From positions 25,549-89,548 of the IMG/VR virus record IMGVR_UViG_3300032315_001572: DNA of 64,000 nucleotides; one strand, 5' to 3'. This document shows, in pieces, positions 34,164 through 44,682 of the stretch. The notes below the pieces were generated by a model that saw only the letters and a list, made by a program, of their open reading frames with translations, did not search any database and was not told where the DNA came from. Position numbers and translations under genes: made by a program. Origin of the DNA: a virus. Numbering within the stretch: position 1 is the stretch's first letter; each line of letters begins with the position of its first letter.

Positions 34164-36491
34164 TTATAGGTTAAATGAACCAATTCCTCCAAAGCAATCT
34201 TTTAAAATTCCACTAATAGTACCACCATTATTATAACCACTACCAAATGAATAATTTCCACCAGTGCAATTTGTAAGAGTTCCACTAATAACGCCACCAA
34301 GAAAACCACCACTAGCAAATGAATAATCTCCACCAGTGCAATCTGTAAGAGCTCCAGTAATTCCAGCTCCGACATCATAACCACCACCACCAGTATAATC
34401 ACCACTAGCAAATGAATTATTTCCACCAGAGCAATTTTTAAGAGTTCCACTAATAGTGTAACCAAAATAACCACTACTAAATGAATGATCTCCACCAGTG
34501 CAATTTATTAAAACTGCAGTTGAACTAATAGTGCCACCAATTGTAGAACCACCAACATTTAGACCATTAGAACTAGCAAATGAACTATTTCCACCAGTGC
34601 AATCTGTAAGAGTTCCACTAATAGTGCCACCAGCACTAGCACCACTACCACCACTAGCAAACGAATTATCTCCACCAGTGCAGCCTGTTAAAGTTCCACT
34701 AATAGTACCACCACCATTATTAACACCACTAGCAAACGAATAGTCTCCACCAGTGCAATTTGTTAAAACTGCAGTTGAATTTATAGTGCCACCACCAAAA
34801 CCACTACCACCAAATGAAAAATCTCCACCAGTGCAATTTGTAAGAGTTCCACTAATAGTGCCACTATTGCCGCCAAATGAATAGTCTCCGCCTGTGCAAC
34901 CTATAAAATTTCCACTAGCACTATTACCACTGCCAAATGAATTATCTCCACCAGTGCAATTTGTAAAGTCTCCACTTGCACTTCCACCACCTCCGCCAAA
35001 TGAACTATTTCCACCATTGCAATTTGTAAAGTCTCCACTTGCATTTCCAAGATTTCCGCCAAATGAATTATCTCCACCAGTGCAATCTTTAAAAGTTCCA
35101 CTAGCATTATTACCACCGCCAAATGAATTATCTCCACCAGTGCAATTTGTAAAGTCTCCACTTGCACTTCCATTGTAGCCAAATGAATTATCTCCACCAG
35201 TGCAATTTGTTAAAACTGCAGTTGAATTAATAGTACCACCACCAAAACCACCACCAGCAAACGAATAGTTTCTACCTTTGCAATTTTCTAAAACTGAAGT
35301 TGAATCAATAGTGCCACCGCTATTACCACCACCAGCAAACGAATAGTTTCCACCAGTGCAATCTTTTAAAGTTCCACTAATAGTACCACCATTAATATTA
35401 CCGCCAGCAAATGAATAATCTCCGCCAGTACAATTTGTAAAAGTTCCACTTGCAGTTCCTTCACCAGCAAATGAATAGTTTCCACCAGTGCAATCTTTTA
35501 AAGTTCCACTAATATTACCACCATTAACATTACCACCACCAAATGAATAATCTCCACCAGAGCAATTTTCTAAAACTGCAGTTGAATCAATAGTGCCACC
35601 GCTATTACCACCACCAGCAAACGAATAGTTTCCACCAGTGCAATCTTTTAAAGTTCCACTAATAGTACCACCATTAACATTACCACCACCAAATGAATAA
35701 TCTCCGCCAGAGCAATTTGTTAAAACTGCGGTTGAACTAATAGTAGAACCACTCGCACCACTCCCACCAAATGAATAGTTTCCACCAGTGCAATTTGTAA
35801 AGTTTCCACTTACGGCTCCATTGTTTCCGCCAAATGAAACAGCTCCGCCAGTGCAATCTGTAAAAGTTCCACTTGCAGCTCCGCCAGAGCCAAATGAGCT
35901 AGTTCCACCAGAGCAATTTGTAAAGTTTCCACTTGCAGTTCCATTACCACCAAATGAATAGTTTCCACCAGTGCAATCTGTAAAAGTTCCACTATACTCT
36001 ATATAACTCCTCATGCCCCAACTAGAATTTGCATCAGAAATAAATAATACATTTTCTGCATATGTTAAATTTAAATTAGTATTTGGAAAATAAGCTGCTG
36101 GATCAGTATTATCGCCATTCATAGAATAAGTTGTATTACTATTTTCTATTGTTAGATTAAATAATTTAACATCATTTGCAGTTTGTTGTACTGTGCCTCG
36201 ATTTGGTTGATCAATATCACTTGTGATATAATGCTTGCTTCTATCTGAAGTAGAGCCAACTATATCAACATATTGAGTATCAAGAATTAAACTTTGAGTT
36301 CCAAGATTATAAGTTGCTGGTGGTAAAATAACAGCTAATCTATTAACAGTTGACAAAGATGCGCCGTTAGGAGTTACTGTTTTTGCAAGAGCGTAAGCTG
36401 CTAAAAGATTATTACCATTAACTATAGCATTATCTGTTACTTTCACAGTAACATAATTGGCGCTATTTAACTTATTTAGTACATCAGCCAT
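34164..36491 (-). CDS. beta-solenoid protein with 26 Cys/Gly repeats
   Basis: A 775-residue protein. The first 170 residues look like the start of a right-handed beta-helix (LAVILPPATYNLGTQSLIL, VDIVGSTSDRSKHYITSD). From about residue 172 to the end there are 26 tandem copies of a unit of about 20-33 residues, starting N/D-C-T/S-G-G-x-x-S-F-G/A-G and continuing G-x-x-S-G-x-F/L-x; the last copy is partial. The regular Cys at each turn predicts a stack of cysteines inside one face of a solenoid. It is probably a virion fibre or decoration; no lyase catalytic residues could be assigned. It sits between two fibre genes with 1-9 nt gaps. Confidence 0.8.
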   Translation of the reverse strand: MADVLNKLNSANYVTVKVTDNAIVNGNNLLAAYALAKTVTPNGASLSTVNRLAVILPPATYNLGTQSLILDTQYVDIVGSTSDRSKHYITSDIDQPNRGTVQQTANDVKLFNLTIENSNTTYSMNGDNTDPAAYFPNTNLNLTYAENVLFISDANSSWGMRSYIEYSGTFTDCTGGNYSFGGNGTASGNFTNCSGGTSSFGSGGAASGTFTDCTGGAVSFGGNNGAVSGNFTNCTGGNYSFGGSGASGSTISSTAVLTNCSGGDYSFGGGNVNGGTISGTLKDCTGGNYSFAGGGNSGGTIDSTAVLENCSGGDYSFGGGNVNGGNISGTLKDCTGGNYSFAGEGTASGTFTNCTGGDYSFAGGNINGGTISGTLKDCTGGNYSFAGGGNSGGTIDSTSVLENCKGRNYSFAGGGFGGGTINSTAVLTNCTGGDNSFGYNGSASGDFTNCTGGDNSFGGGNNASGTFKDCTGGDNSFGGNLGNASGDFTNCNGGNSSFGGGGGSASGDFTNCTGGDNSFGSGNSASGNFIGCTGGDYSFGGNSGTISGTLTNCTGGDFSFGGSGFGGGTINSTAVLTNCTGGDYSFASGVNNGGGTISGTLTGCTGGDNSFASGGSGASAGGTISGTLTDCTGGNSSFASSNGLNVGGSTIGGTISSTAVLINCTGGDHSFSSGYFGYTISGTLKNCSGGNNSFASGDYTGGGGYDVGAGITGALTDCTGGDYSFASGGFLGGVISGTLTNCTGGNYSFGSGYNNGGTISGILKDCFGGIGSFNL
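34170..35980 (-). repeat. tandem coding repeats of the Cys/Gly solenoid
   Basis: Minus-strand units of about 60-100 bp with a near-constant core around GCACTGGTGGAGATTATTC. Between copies the length and linkers vary, giving strong potential for unequal recombination. Confidence 0.75.
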
Positions 36492-36492
36492 T

Positions 36493-39400
36493 TTAACTTA
36501 CTCCTGCGCTTACACTAAGACTTATCCATCCTGTGTAACCTATATTATTTACACCCAAGAGTTGCAAGCTTTCGTTCTTATAAAGATTAATATTAGAGAA
36601 TCCATCTATAGTTCTTTGACCAGATCCTGTTATTAACAATATTCCAGTATTTAAATTCTTAACATAATAATTTATACCAGAAGTTATGCCACTAGGCAAA
36701 GTTCCTATTATATTATTTGAACTATTAGCAATATTTATATAAGTATTACCAAAAATAAAATTACTATTAACATAATTATAAGATGAAAGTTTCTTATTTG
36801 TTATTTGAAGAGTATCAAAAGAACCTGTATTAGCAAAAGTTTTGATTCCACTTATAGTTTGGTTTCCAGTAATATAAACAATAGAGCTTGGTAATGTACC
36901 ACCAGCAGATATTCCAGAAACATATCCACTTAAAGCATTAATCTTATTGTCAAGTCTACTTCCAGTGTTGAAAGTTTGACCACTGAACACTATGTCTTGA
37001 GCGTTAACATATCCGCTTAGACTATTGATCTTACCATCTAATCTACTACCAGTATTAAAAGTTTGACCGCTGAAAATAATATCTTGAGTATTGACGTATC
37101 CACTCAGCGAGTTGATCTTATTGTCAAGTCTGCTACCAGTATTGAAAATTTGACCACTAGCGCTTTGAGAATTTACGTATCCACTTAAAGAGTTAATTTT
37201 ATTATCAAGAACAGATCCAGTAGTAAATAAATTAGCATTTGTGGCATAAGGATTAAGATTAACTCCTGTTATCAATCTATTGCCACTTACGACAGGGAAA
37301 AGATCAAATGTTTTAATCCCAGAGATTGTTTGATTACCTTGATCATAAACTATTCCTGTACCATTTACTGTTGGGTAAACTCCGAAACTTATAGTGTTTC
37401 CAGAAATTACTAAAATATTATCTTGAGTTTGGTCACCAACTATAACATTTTCAGCAAAGTTTTTATTGCCAGAGATAGTTTGGTTTCCAGTCGTATAAAC
37501 AATCGTAGTTGGTAAAGTTATAGATTTGCTATCAACATAACCGCTCAAAGCATTGATCTTGGTATCTAATCTACTACCAGTATTAAACGTTTGCCCACTA
37601 AATACTATGTCTTGGGAATTAACATATCCACTTAAGGTATTAATCTTATTGTCTAGAGTCGATCCTGTTGCGAATAAATTAGCAATTGTAGCATAAGAAC
37701 CAAGTTGTGCTGATCCAGTTAAAACTTGATTTCCACTGATATATATACTATTATATACATTAATAGAAGAGTTACCAGTTATTAGAATATCTATTCCTGA
37801 TAAGAACAGTTTATCAATATTCGAAACTTTGACATTGTTAAAACTTCCAGTTCCAGATACGGCTATATTGTTAAGGAAGGTTTTATTACCAGAGATAAGT
37901 TGATCGCCAGTTGTATAAACGATTGTATTTGGTAAGATGACAGCAGAAACTTCTCCACTCAATAAAACTCCAGTTCCATTAACTGTTGGACGAACTCCAA
38001 AAGTAATTTGATTTCCTGAAATTACTAAAAGATTGTCTTGAGTTTGGTCGCCAACTGTAACGTTTTCAGCAAAGTTTTTATTGCCAGAGATAGTTTGATT
38101 TCCAGTGATGTATACTATACTATTTGGAAGTAGTCCCCCAGCAGAAATGCCAGAAATGTAACCACTTAAAGCATTAATTTTGTTATCTAAAATTGAACCT
38201 GTGGTAAATAATTGAGCGTCGGTTGCAAATGTAGCGTTCAAGCTCCCAGTATACCCCGTAAATAATCCACTTAAGGCAACAATGCTATTATACAAATTAG
38301 ATCCACTTGAAGCTATCTGTCCGCTTAATATAATATTTTGAGAATTAGTATATCCACTTAGCGCATTAATCTTATTGTCTAATATACTTCCAGTATTCAC
38401 TATGATCGGATTAAGTTCTCCACTTAAAACAACTCCTGTACCATTTACAGTAGGACGATTTGTTAAACTAACATTTCCATTGGTTATACTTATATCTACT
38501 CCAGATAAACTTAATGTATCAATATTATTTAAATCAACAGCATTGAAAATTCCAGTTCCAGAAACATTAATATTATTGATAAAAGTTTTATTACCAGAAA
38601 TAATTTGATCGCCTGTAGTGTAAACGATTGTAGTTGGCAAAGTTATAGATTTACTGTCAAAATAACCACTGAGAGAATTAATCTTATTATCTAGTCTCCT
38701 GCCCGTGTTGAATGTTTGACCACTGAATACAATATCTTGAGAATTAACGTATCCACTTAGTGAATTTATTTTATTATTTAGTATACTTCCAGTATTGAAT
38801 ACTTGTCCACTAGTACTTTGAGAGTTTACGTAACCACTTAAAGAATTGATTTTATTATCTAGGGTGGAGCCAGTTGCAAATAAATTAGCGTTTGTAGCAT
38901 AAGAACTTAGGTCAAGTCCTGTTATTAATTTATTTCCACTTATGACAGGGAAAACGTCAAAAGTTTTAACCCCACTGATAATTTGATTACCTTGATCATA
39001 AACTATTCCCGTGTCATTTACTGTTGGATAAACTCCAAAAATAATTTTATTTCCCGAAATTACTAAAAGATTGTCTTGAGTTTGGTCACCAACTATAACG
39101 TTTTCAACGAAGTTTTTATTGCCAGAGATAGTTTGGTTTCCAGTCGTATAAACAATCGTAGTTGGTAAAACTATAGATTTACTATCAACGTAGCCACTTA
39201 GAGAATTAATCTTATTGTCTAGTCTGCTTCCCGTATTGAAAGTTTGCCCACTAAATACAATATCCTGAAAGTTTACATAACCACTCAGCGCGTTGATTTT
39301 GTTGTCTAACCTACTACCTGTGTTGAAATTTTGACCGCTAAATAAATTATCTTGAGAATTTACGTAACCGCTTAGTGAGTTGATCTTATTATCTAATCTA

Positions 39401-42400
39401 CTACCAGTATTAAACGTTTGCCCACTAAACAAAGTATCTTGTGAATTCACATATCCACTCAAGGAGTTGATCTTATTGTCTAGTATGCTTCCAGTATTAA
39501 ATACTTGACCGCTATTACTTTGGGAGTTTACGTAACCACTTAAACTATTAATCTTATTGTCTAAAGTTGAACCTGTTATAAATAAATTAATATTTGTGGC
39601 GTAAGAACTTAAATCTACTCCTGTTAATACTTGATTACCACTTATGTATATATTAGAAGAAGAATAAATTCCAGAATCTCCACCAATGATAATTTTTGCA
39701 CCAGATATAATTAATTCATTTAGATTAATTATATTTATATTTTGAAAAATGCCAGTACCAGAAACTTCAATATTATTAACAAAAGTTTTATTTCCATTTA
39801 TAATTTGATTTCCAAAAGTTAAAACTGAGACTCCGCTTAAACTATTAATTTTGTTATTTAATAAACTACCAGTATTAGCAGTTTGACCACTAAAAATATT
39901 ATCTTGTGAGTTTACATAACCACTCAAAGCATTGATCTTGTTGTCTAATATGCTACCCGTATTAAATACTTGACCACTAGTACTTAGGGAATTTACATAT
40001 CCACTTAAGGTATTTATTTTGTTATCAAGAATTGAACCAGTCAAAGCGGTTTGACCACTAAAGATTATATCTTGTGAATTTAGATAACCACTTAACGAAT
40101 TAATCTTATTGTCTAATCTAGTACCAGTATTAAATGTCTGACCGCTAAAGATAACATCTTGAGAGTTTACATAACCACTCAATGAGTTAATTTTGTTATC
40201 TAAAGTCGAGCCAGTAGCAAATAAATTAGCTGTTGTAGCATAAGCATTGAGATTAACTCCTGTTAATACTGCATTGCCAGAAATATAAAGTGTTCCACCA
40301 GATATATTAACATTTCCATTTATTAAATTTATATTTGTTCCAGAAAAATTAAATTCACTTATATTGCTTAAATCTAAAGCATTAAAAATACCAGTTCCTT
40401 GAACTTCAAGATTGTTAGCAAAAGTTTTAGTTCCACTGATTGTTTGATTTCCAGTAATATAGACTATTGTACTTGGTAATGTTCCTCCAGCTGAAATACC
40501 AGAAACATAACCGCTAAGAGCATTTATTTTGTCATCTAATCTACTTCCACTTGATGCTATTTGCCCACTTAAGATGATATCTTGACTATTAACGTATCCG
40601 CTTAATGAATTAATTTTGTTATCTAAAATTGAACCTGTGGTAAATAATTGAGCGTCGGTTGCAAATGTTGCATCTAAACTTCCAGTATATCCAGTAAACA
40701 ATCCGCTTAAGGCAACAATACTATTGTATAAACTCGATCCTGTTAAGGCTATTTGTCCACTGAAGATAATGTCTTGAGAATTAACATGTCCGCTCAATGA
40801 ATTAATCTTATTATCTAAAACTGAACCAGTAGATGCAATCTGTCCACTAAAAACAATATCTTGGGAGTTTACGTAACCGCTTAATGAATTTATCTTATTG
40901 TTTAATACTGAACCAGTGTTAGCAAGATTACTTGCAGAAGCTGACCAGCCACTAAGTGAATTTATTTTTTCATCTAATATTGACCCTGTATTGATTAAAT
41001 TGCCTGAGAGTGCAGAGAATTTGTTATTAAGATCAGCTAAATCTGTTGTTAAGTTTTGTATTTTGCTTTGTTGAATATTTGCATTAGGATTAACATCAAC
41101 ATCTACAATCGTGCTTGCAGGAGTTTGAAAAACTCCATCTATTACTTTAACAACGCCACTACCTGCAACTGATGGAAGTGTTGTATGAACATGACTTGGT
41201 CTATAAGAATCAAAATAAAAAGTAATTGTTCTATTTGGATTTGTTGTTTTTTTACCAAAAAGCTGAATATAAATTCTTTCGTAATCTTGTACGCCAGTTC
41301 GAGGCATTGTTACGTTTAAAATATATTGAGATGGCGTTGTAGTGTCATAAAGAAAAACAGCATCAGATTCACTTACGTAACGATAACTAGAATTAATTGG
41401 ATCATATATATTAACAACCGCTTTCATTTGAGTCTGAGTAGCGTTTGTGCTATTTGTATTAGCCCAAATATTAAAATCCCAAAGTCCTGCAGGAATATTT
41501 CTTACTCCAGGATCACCAGAAGCAGTTACAAAATGAGTTACTAAATGAAATTGATTTTGAGGAGTTAAATCAGGACTTGTAAAACTACCAGATCCTACCT
41601 CGTAGTTTCGTCCTAATAAACTAAGCGCAGAATATGCATTTGTTGGTAATCCTCCACTTGGAGCAACATTATGATTTACAAAATTAAAATAATAAAATAA
41701 TCCGCCACCACCTCCACCTCCACCTGCATTAGTTCCAGGAATCCAAGTTTCTCCGTTATAAATTAATGTTTGACCAGCACTTGGTGATATTATACTTAAT
41801 GGATATCCTTGAAGTTTATTTATTGTTGCAGAAAGTAAATCTCCAGTTAAATCTCCTCCAATTATACCTTGGCCGCTAGATAAAATTCCATCTCCATTTA
41901 TTGTTGGAGTTTTGTAGAAATTTTTAGTTCCATCTATATTTTGATTACCAGTTGTATAGACTACGTCAGCTAACAGAATATCAGCTTGTCCACTAAGAAG
42001 TACTGGAGTACCATTTACAGTTGGCGTATTAGTAAATTGACCATTAAATTTTGTAACATAATTTCCAGTTAAACTTCCACTTAAACTTCCGCTTAAGCTA
42101 TTAATTTTATTATCTAGTATTGATCCTGTATTAAATAAATTAATAGTTGTAGCGTAAGAATTTAAATCAACACCTGTTATTAATCTATTGCCACTTACAA
42201 CTGGTGCAACATCAAAAGTTTTATTTCCAGAAATAGTTTGATCGCCCGTGATATAAACTAAAGTATTTGGTAAAGCTACAGATCCTGTTTCACCAATTAA
42301 AAGAACCCCACTTCCATTTACGGTTGGTCTAGAGTAAAAATTCTTAACTCCAGAGATATCTTGATTTCCAGTAGTGAATACAACGTTATTTTGAGAAGAA

Positions 42401-42669
42401 GTTCCAGCTGTTCCTGATGCTGTTCCTGATGTTAAATTAATCCATGTATTAGGTATTTGTTGCTTGTACCATAAATTACCATTAACTAATTCTATATAAC
42501 TTGTGCCTCTTGGAGAATTATACAATAATGTTTGACCAGGGGTACTTGTATTCGCAGAATTAGGATTTCCTTCATAACCAAGCACGGTATTATCTGGCAT
42601 TGTCGTGCCAGAATTAAAGAGTATAACTCTTCTCTGCATTTCAAACTGTAATTGGTCTGTGGTTGGCAT
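36493..42669 (-). CDS. giant repeat tail fibre protein
   Basis: A 2058-residue protein built from repeated modules. A coiled unit of about 28 residues, FNTGSRLDNKINSLSGYV followed by NSQDIIFSGQ, occurs many times and suggests a trimeric fibre. It is interspersed with PTVNGTGVLLSGE / TTGNQTISGNKTF modules, roughly half a dozen copies. An N-terminal attachment part starts MPTTDQLQFEMQRRVILFN, with a single beta-rich domain around 300-500 (YYFNFVNHNVAPSGGLPTN). The C-terminus is a short beta region (KNLNTGILLITGSGQRTIDG). It lies 1 nt after and 1 nt before adjacent fibre genes. It is the largest gene here and is probably a long side fibre. Confidence 0.85.
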   Translation of the reverse strand: MPTTDQLQFEMQRRVILFNSGTTMPDNTVLGYEGNPNSANTSTPGQTLLYNSPRGTSYIELVNGNLWYKQQIPNTWINLTSGTASGTAGTSSQNNVVFTTGNQDISGVKNFYSRPTVNGSGVLLIGETGSVALPNTLVYITGDQTISGNKTFDVAPVVSGNRLITGVDLNSYATTINLFNTGSILDNKINSLSGSLSGSLTGNYVTKFNGQFTNTPTVNGTPVLLSGQADILLADVVYTTGNQNIDGTKNFYKTPTINGDGILSSGQGIIGGDLTGDLLSATINKLQGYPLSIISPSAGQTLIYNGETWIPGTNAGGGGGGGGLFYYFNFVNHNVAPSGGLPTNAYSALSLLGRNYEVGSGSFTSPDLTPQNQFHLVTHFVTASGDPGVRNIPAGLWDFNIWANTNSTNATQTQMKAVVNIYDPINSSYRYVSESDAVFLYDTTTPSQYILNVTMPRTGVQDYERIYIQLFGKKTTNPNRTITFYFDSYRPSHVHTTLPSVAGSGVVKVIDGVFQTPASTIVDVDVNPNANIQQSKIQNLTTDLADLNNKFSALSGNLINTGSILDEKINSLSGWSASASNLANTGSVLNNKINSLSGYVNSQDIVFSGQIASTGSVLDNKINSLSGHVNSQDIIFSGQIALTGSSLYNSIVALSGLFTGYTGSLDATFATDAQLFTTGSILDNKINSLSGYVNSQDIILSGQIASSGSRLDDKINALSGYVSGISAGGTLPSTIVYITGNQTISGTKTFANNLEVQGTGIFNALDLSNISEFNFSGTNINLINGNVNISGGTLYISGNAVLTGVNLNAYATTANLFATGSTLDNKINSLSGYVNSQDVIFSGQTFNTGTRLDNKINSLSGYLNSQDIIFSGQTALTGSILDNKINTLSGYVNSLSTSGQVFNTGSILDNKINALSGYVNSQDNIFSGQTANTGSLLNNKINSLSGVSVLTFGNQIINGNKTFVNNIEVSGTGIFQNINIINLNELIISGAKIIIGGDSGIYSSSNIYISGNQVLTGVDLSSYATNINLFITGSTLDNKINSLSGYVNSQSNSGQVFNTGSILDNKINSLSGYVNSQDTLFSGQTFNTGSRLDNKINSLSGYVNSQDNLFSGQNFNTGSRLDNKINALSGYVNFQDIVFSGQTFNTGSRLDNKINSLSGYVDSKSIVLPTTIVYTTGNQTISGNKNFVENVIVGDQTQDNLLVISGNKIIFGVYPTVNDTGIVYDQGNQIISGVKTFDVFPVISGNKLITGLDLSSYATNANLFATGSTLDNKINSLSGYVNSQSTSGQVFNTGSILNNKINSLSGYVNSQDIVFSGQTFNTGRRLDNKINSLSGYFDSKSITLPTTIVYTTGDQIISGNKTFINNINVSGTGIFNAVDLNNIDTLSLSGVDISITNGNVSLTNRPTVNGTGVVLSGELNPIIVNTGSILDNKINALSGYTNSQNIILSGQIASSGSNLYNSIVALSGLFTGYTGSLNATFATDAQLFTTGSILDNKINALSGYISGISAGGLLPNSIVYITGNQTISGNKNFAENVTVGDQTQDNLLVISGNQITFGVRPTVNGTGVLLSGEVSAVILPNTIVYTTGDQLISGNKTFLNNIAVSGTGSFNNVKVSNIDKLFLSGIDILITGNSSINVYNSIYISGNQVLTGSAQLGSYATIANLFATGSTLDNKINTLSGYVNSQDIVFSGQTFNTGSRLDTKINALSGYVDSKSITLPTTIVYTTGNQTISGNKNFAENVIVGDQTQDNILVISGNTISFGVYPTVNGTGIVYDQGNQTISGIKTFDLFPVVSGNRLITGVNLNPYATNANLFTTGSVLDNKINSLSGYVNSQSASGQIFNTGSRLDNKINSLSGYVNTQDIIFSGQTFNTGSRLDGKINSLSGYVNAQDIVFSGQTFNTGSRLDNKINALSGYVSGISAGGTLPSSIVYITGNQTISGIKTFANTGSFDTLQITNKKLSSYNYVNSNFIFGNTYINIANSSNNIIGTLPSGITSGINYYVKNLNTGILLITGSGQRTIDGFSNINLYKNESLQLLGVNNIGYTGWISLSVSAGVS
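36820..42160 (-). repeat. DNA repeats encoding fibre modules
   Basis: Near-identical stretches around TTATCTAATCTACTACCAGT and CCAGAGATAGTTTGG recur throughout this gene and also in the fibre genes at 32271-34154, 42671-44572 and 44683-45504. Confidence 0.8.
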
Positions 42670-42670
42670 A

Positions 42671-44572
42671 TTATACAGTTTCCTCTACTGTTACGTTAGT
42701 AGCTTGAGAACTTGATTGAGTTGCAGCTGTGTCAAGTATTCTAACTATAGTAGGATTTACACTTAAAGAATTTATACTCCAAGAATCTGGATCAGGTGTT
42801 GCTGTTGTTCCAACTGCTCTTTTATTTGGTAAACTTTTAATAACCCATGATAGTGTCATTTTACTATAATCAAGAACAGATGTATTTATATTTACTTCGT
42901 TAGCAAAAGCGGCCAAAGAAACTGTTCTTGATAAGAATCCACCAATGACATATGTTGGTCCAGTTGTTATAGTCGTAACATCTTTGCCAGCTAAATTAGT
43001 AGCAAATATAGCACCCCAAGTATAAGGTCCTTTTATTAAATTATCATTAATATTACTCAATGTAGCTGTCCATGTCGTACCGCTTCCTCCAAATGAACCA
43101 AGAGTACCTCCACCAGTAGGAGCAATTAATGTTGGAGCCGAAAGTAATTGCTGACTTGCTGTAATTGTAACAGTGTAACTTTGAGCGCTTGTGCCATCGT
43201 TTCCTCCAGTTCTTAATCTTGCGGCTGGCACAGAAACTGTAAGAGTCGGAGCAGTGTGCGCTATTCTTACGACTGTACTTGAATTTGTTGTTACAGCGTT
43301 ATTGGCATTTCTTGTTGCAGTTATTCTAAAATTATTAGTGCTTATATTATAATTTCCACCAGCTCTTGTTACTGTTTTAGGTGTTTCGTAAGTTGAAGAA
43401 TTTGTTATAGTCAAATCGCCATTTGGACTTGTATATGAAATTATATCAAAACTAGTTACAGTATTTGATACCGTAGCTTGTTCGCTATCTTTTAACGCTT
43501 GTTGTGAACCTGGATAAGTTATAGTGCTAACAGAAACTGAAGGATAAAGATTATTTAATTTTACTGTATATTGTCCATCTGTGCTTCCTTGACTTGTTGT
43601 TAAGAACCAAGCAGAATAAGAACCATTAGCTTTTTGAACTCTAACTCTTGCACCCAAAGCTTGCACGCTAGTTCCTCTATCAGCAATTATTCTACTAGTT
43701 AGATTATGTGAAGTGCCAGCTGTTACAGAAGTTGTGCTAGCATTAAATGCACCAAAATTATCAATTTCTATTGATACAATTGGTACGTCGGTATCAACAT
43801 GAAAATTGAAAGTGTCACCAGCTTTTAATTCTGTTTGATTTCCACCTGCTGGAATTGAAGGATATCCACCATAAAAATATGCACCAAGCACTTGAGGAGC
43901 AACATCTTGTGTTATTGAAATGCCATAATTTGCTCCATCTTCGTGATCAACTCTAAGTGAAGTTGCATTATTTAAATTAACACCAAAATTATTTACTAAA
44001 AATAATGGTCTATCAGTTTGTCTTAATACTAAAGAAGAAGGTATCTCTTGTCCTGCTATATATAATTTAGGTCTAAATCTAGTTCTGCCTTGAAGAGCAT
44101 AAATATCAACAAGTATATTTTGAGTTGTAGTAGAACAAGAAATTAATGCTGTATTACCGACTCCATCTGCTATATTTTCGTACACATAATCTCCTACGTT
44201 GCCTATTCCTCCACTTGGACTAACGTATGTTATAAAAATTGAACCACCTGCGCCACTAGCTTCAGTAGGTGGTATTGGACTTCCAGCTAATAAAACTCCT
44301 GTTCCATTAACAGTTGGTATAGTACTAAAATTTTTTAATCCATCTATATTTTGATTGCCCGTGGTATAAACGATTGTGTTTGGTAAAGTTACATTTGAAG
44401 CTTCGCCAATTAAAAGAACGCCAGTTCCATTTACTGTTGGGCGAGTATAAAAATTTTTGGCTCCAGATATATTTTGATCGCCAGTATTGTAAACTAAATT
44501 TGGCGCAGAAACTTCATAGGCAAACTTTCCAGTATTGGCTACTAATGTTTTAGCTTTAAAAATCTGTGCCAT
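42671..44572 (-). CDS. tail fibre protein with fibre modules and Ig-like domains
   Basis: A 633-residue protein. Residues 1-110 are two fibre modules (PTVNGTGVLLIGEASNV, NIDGLKNFSTIPTVNGTG). The rest is beta-sandwich-like, with Thr/Ser-rich strands typical of Ig-like or fibronectin-like folds (APTLTVSVPAARLRTGGND, SQQLLSAPTLIAPTGGGT). Such domains may bind host glycan or decorate the virion. It is the first gene of the three-gene fibre block and follows a leader of about 100 nt with two small hairpins. Confidence 0.7.
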   Translation of the reverse strand: MAQIFKAKTLVANTGKFAYEVSAPNLVYNTGDQNISGAKNFYTRPTVNGTGVLLIGEASNVTLPNTIVYTTGNQNIDGLKNFSTIPTVNGTGVLLAGSPIPPTEASGAGGSIFITYVSPSGGIGNVGDYVYENIADGVGNTALISCSTTTQNILVDIYALQGRTRFRPKLYIAGQEIPSSLVLRQTDRPLFLVNNFGVNLNNATSLRVDHEDGANYGISITQDVAPQVLGAYFYGGYPSIPAGGNQTELKAGDTFNFHVDTDVPIVSIEIDNFGAFNASTTSVTAGTSHNLTSRIIADRGTSVQALGARVRVQKANGSYSAWFLTTSQGSTDGQYTVKLNNLYPSVSVSTITYPGSQQALKDSEQATVSNTVTSFDIISYTSPNGDLTITNSSTYETPKTVTRAGGNYNISTNNFRITATRNANNAVTTNSSTVVRIAHTAPTLTVSVPAARLRTGGNDGTSAQSYTVTITASQQLLSAPTLIAPTGGGTLGSFGGSGTTWTATLSNINDNLIKGPYTWGAIFATNLAGKDVTTITTGPTYVIGGFLSRTVSLAAFANEVNINTSVLDYSKMTLSWVIKSLPNKRAVGTTATPDPDSWSINSLSVNPTIVRILDTAATQSSSQATNVTVEETV

Positions 44573-44671
44573 TTTTCTTTTTATTCCTTTTGTTGGTTTT
44601 TAGGCCAAACTGTCGCTTTTTAGAGCGAACTAAAGAGTAAAAGAATTATTAATTCTATTATTCTAGTGAAT
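44573..44671 (-). promoter_or_regulatory. long structured leader before the fibre block
   Basis: About 99 nt between the late motif and ATG 44572. It holds two short inverted repeats, TCGCT/AGCGA (44613-44628) and GTTGG/CCAAC-type (44592-44609), and a purine-rich AAAAGGAA near the start. Confidence 0.4.
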
Positions 44672-44678
44672 ATTACAC
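44672..44678 (-). promoter_or_regulatory. GTGTAAT late-promoter motif
   Basis: Minus-strand CTAGTGTAATATTC upstream of the fibre block, with an unusually long leader of 99 nt. Confidence 0.5.
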
Positions 44679-44682
44679 TAGT

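Noticed and set aside
34498-35178. Open frames on the plus strand opposite the solenoid and fibre genes
   Set aside because: They are low-complexity mirror images of repeated coding sequence with no start signals.
34170-42160. CRISPR arrays suggested by regular short repeats
   Set aside because: The repeats lie within open reading frames, differ in spacing and encode conserved protein modules.
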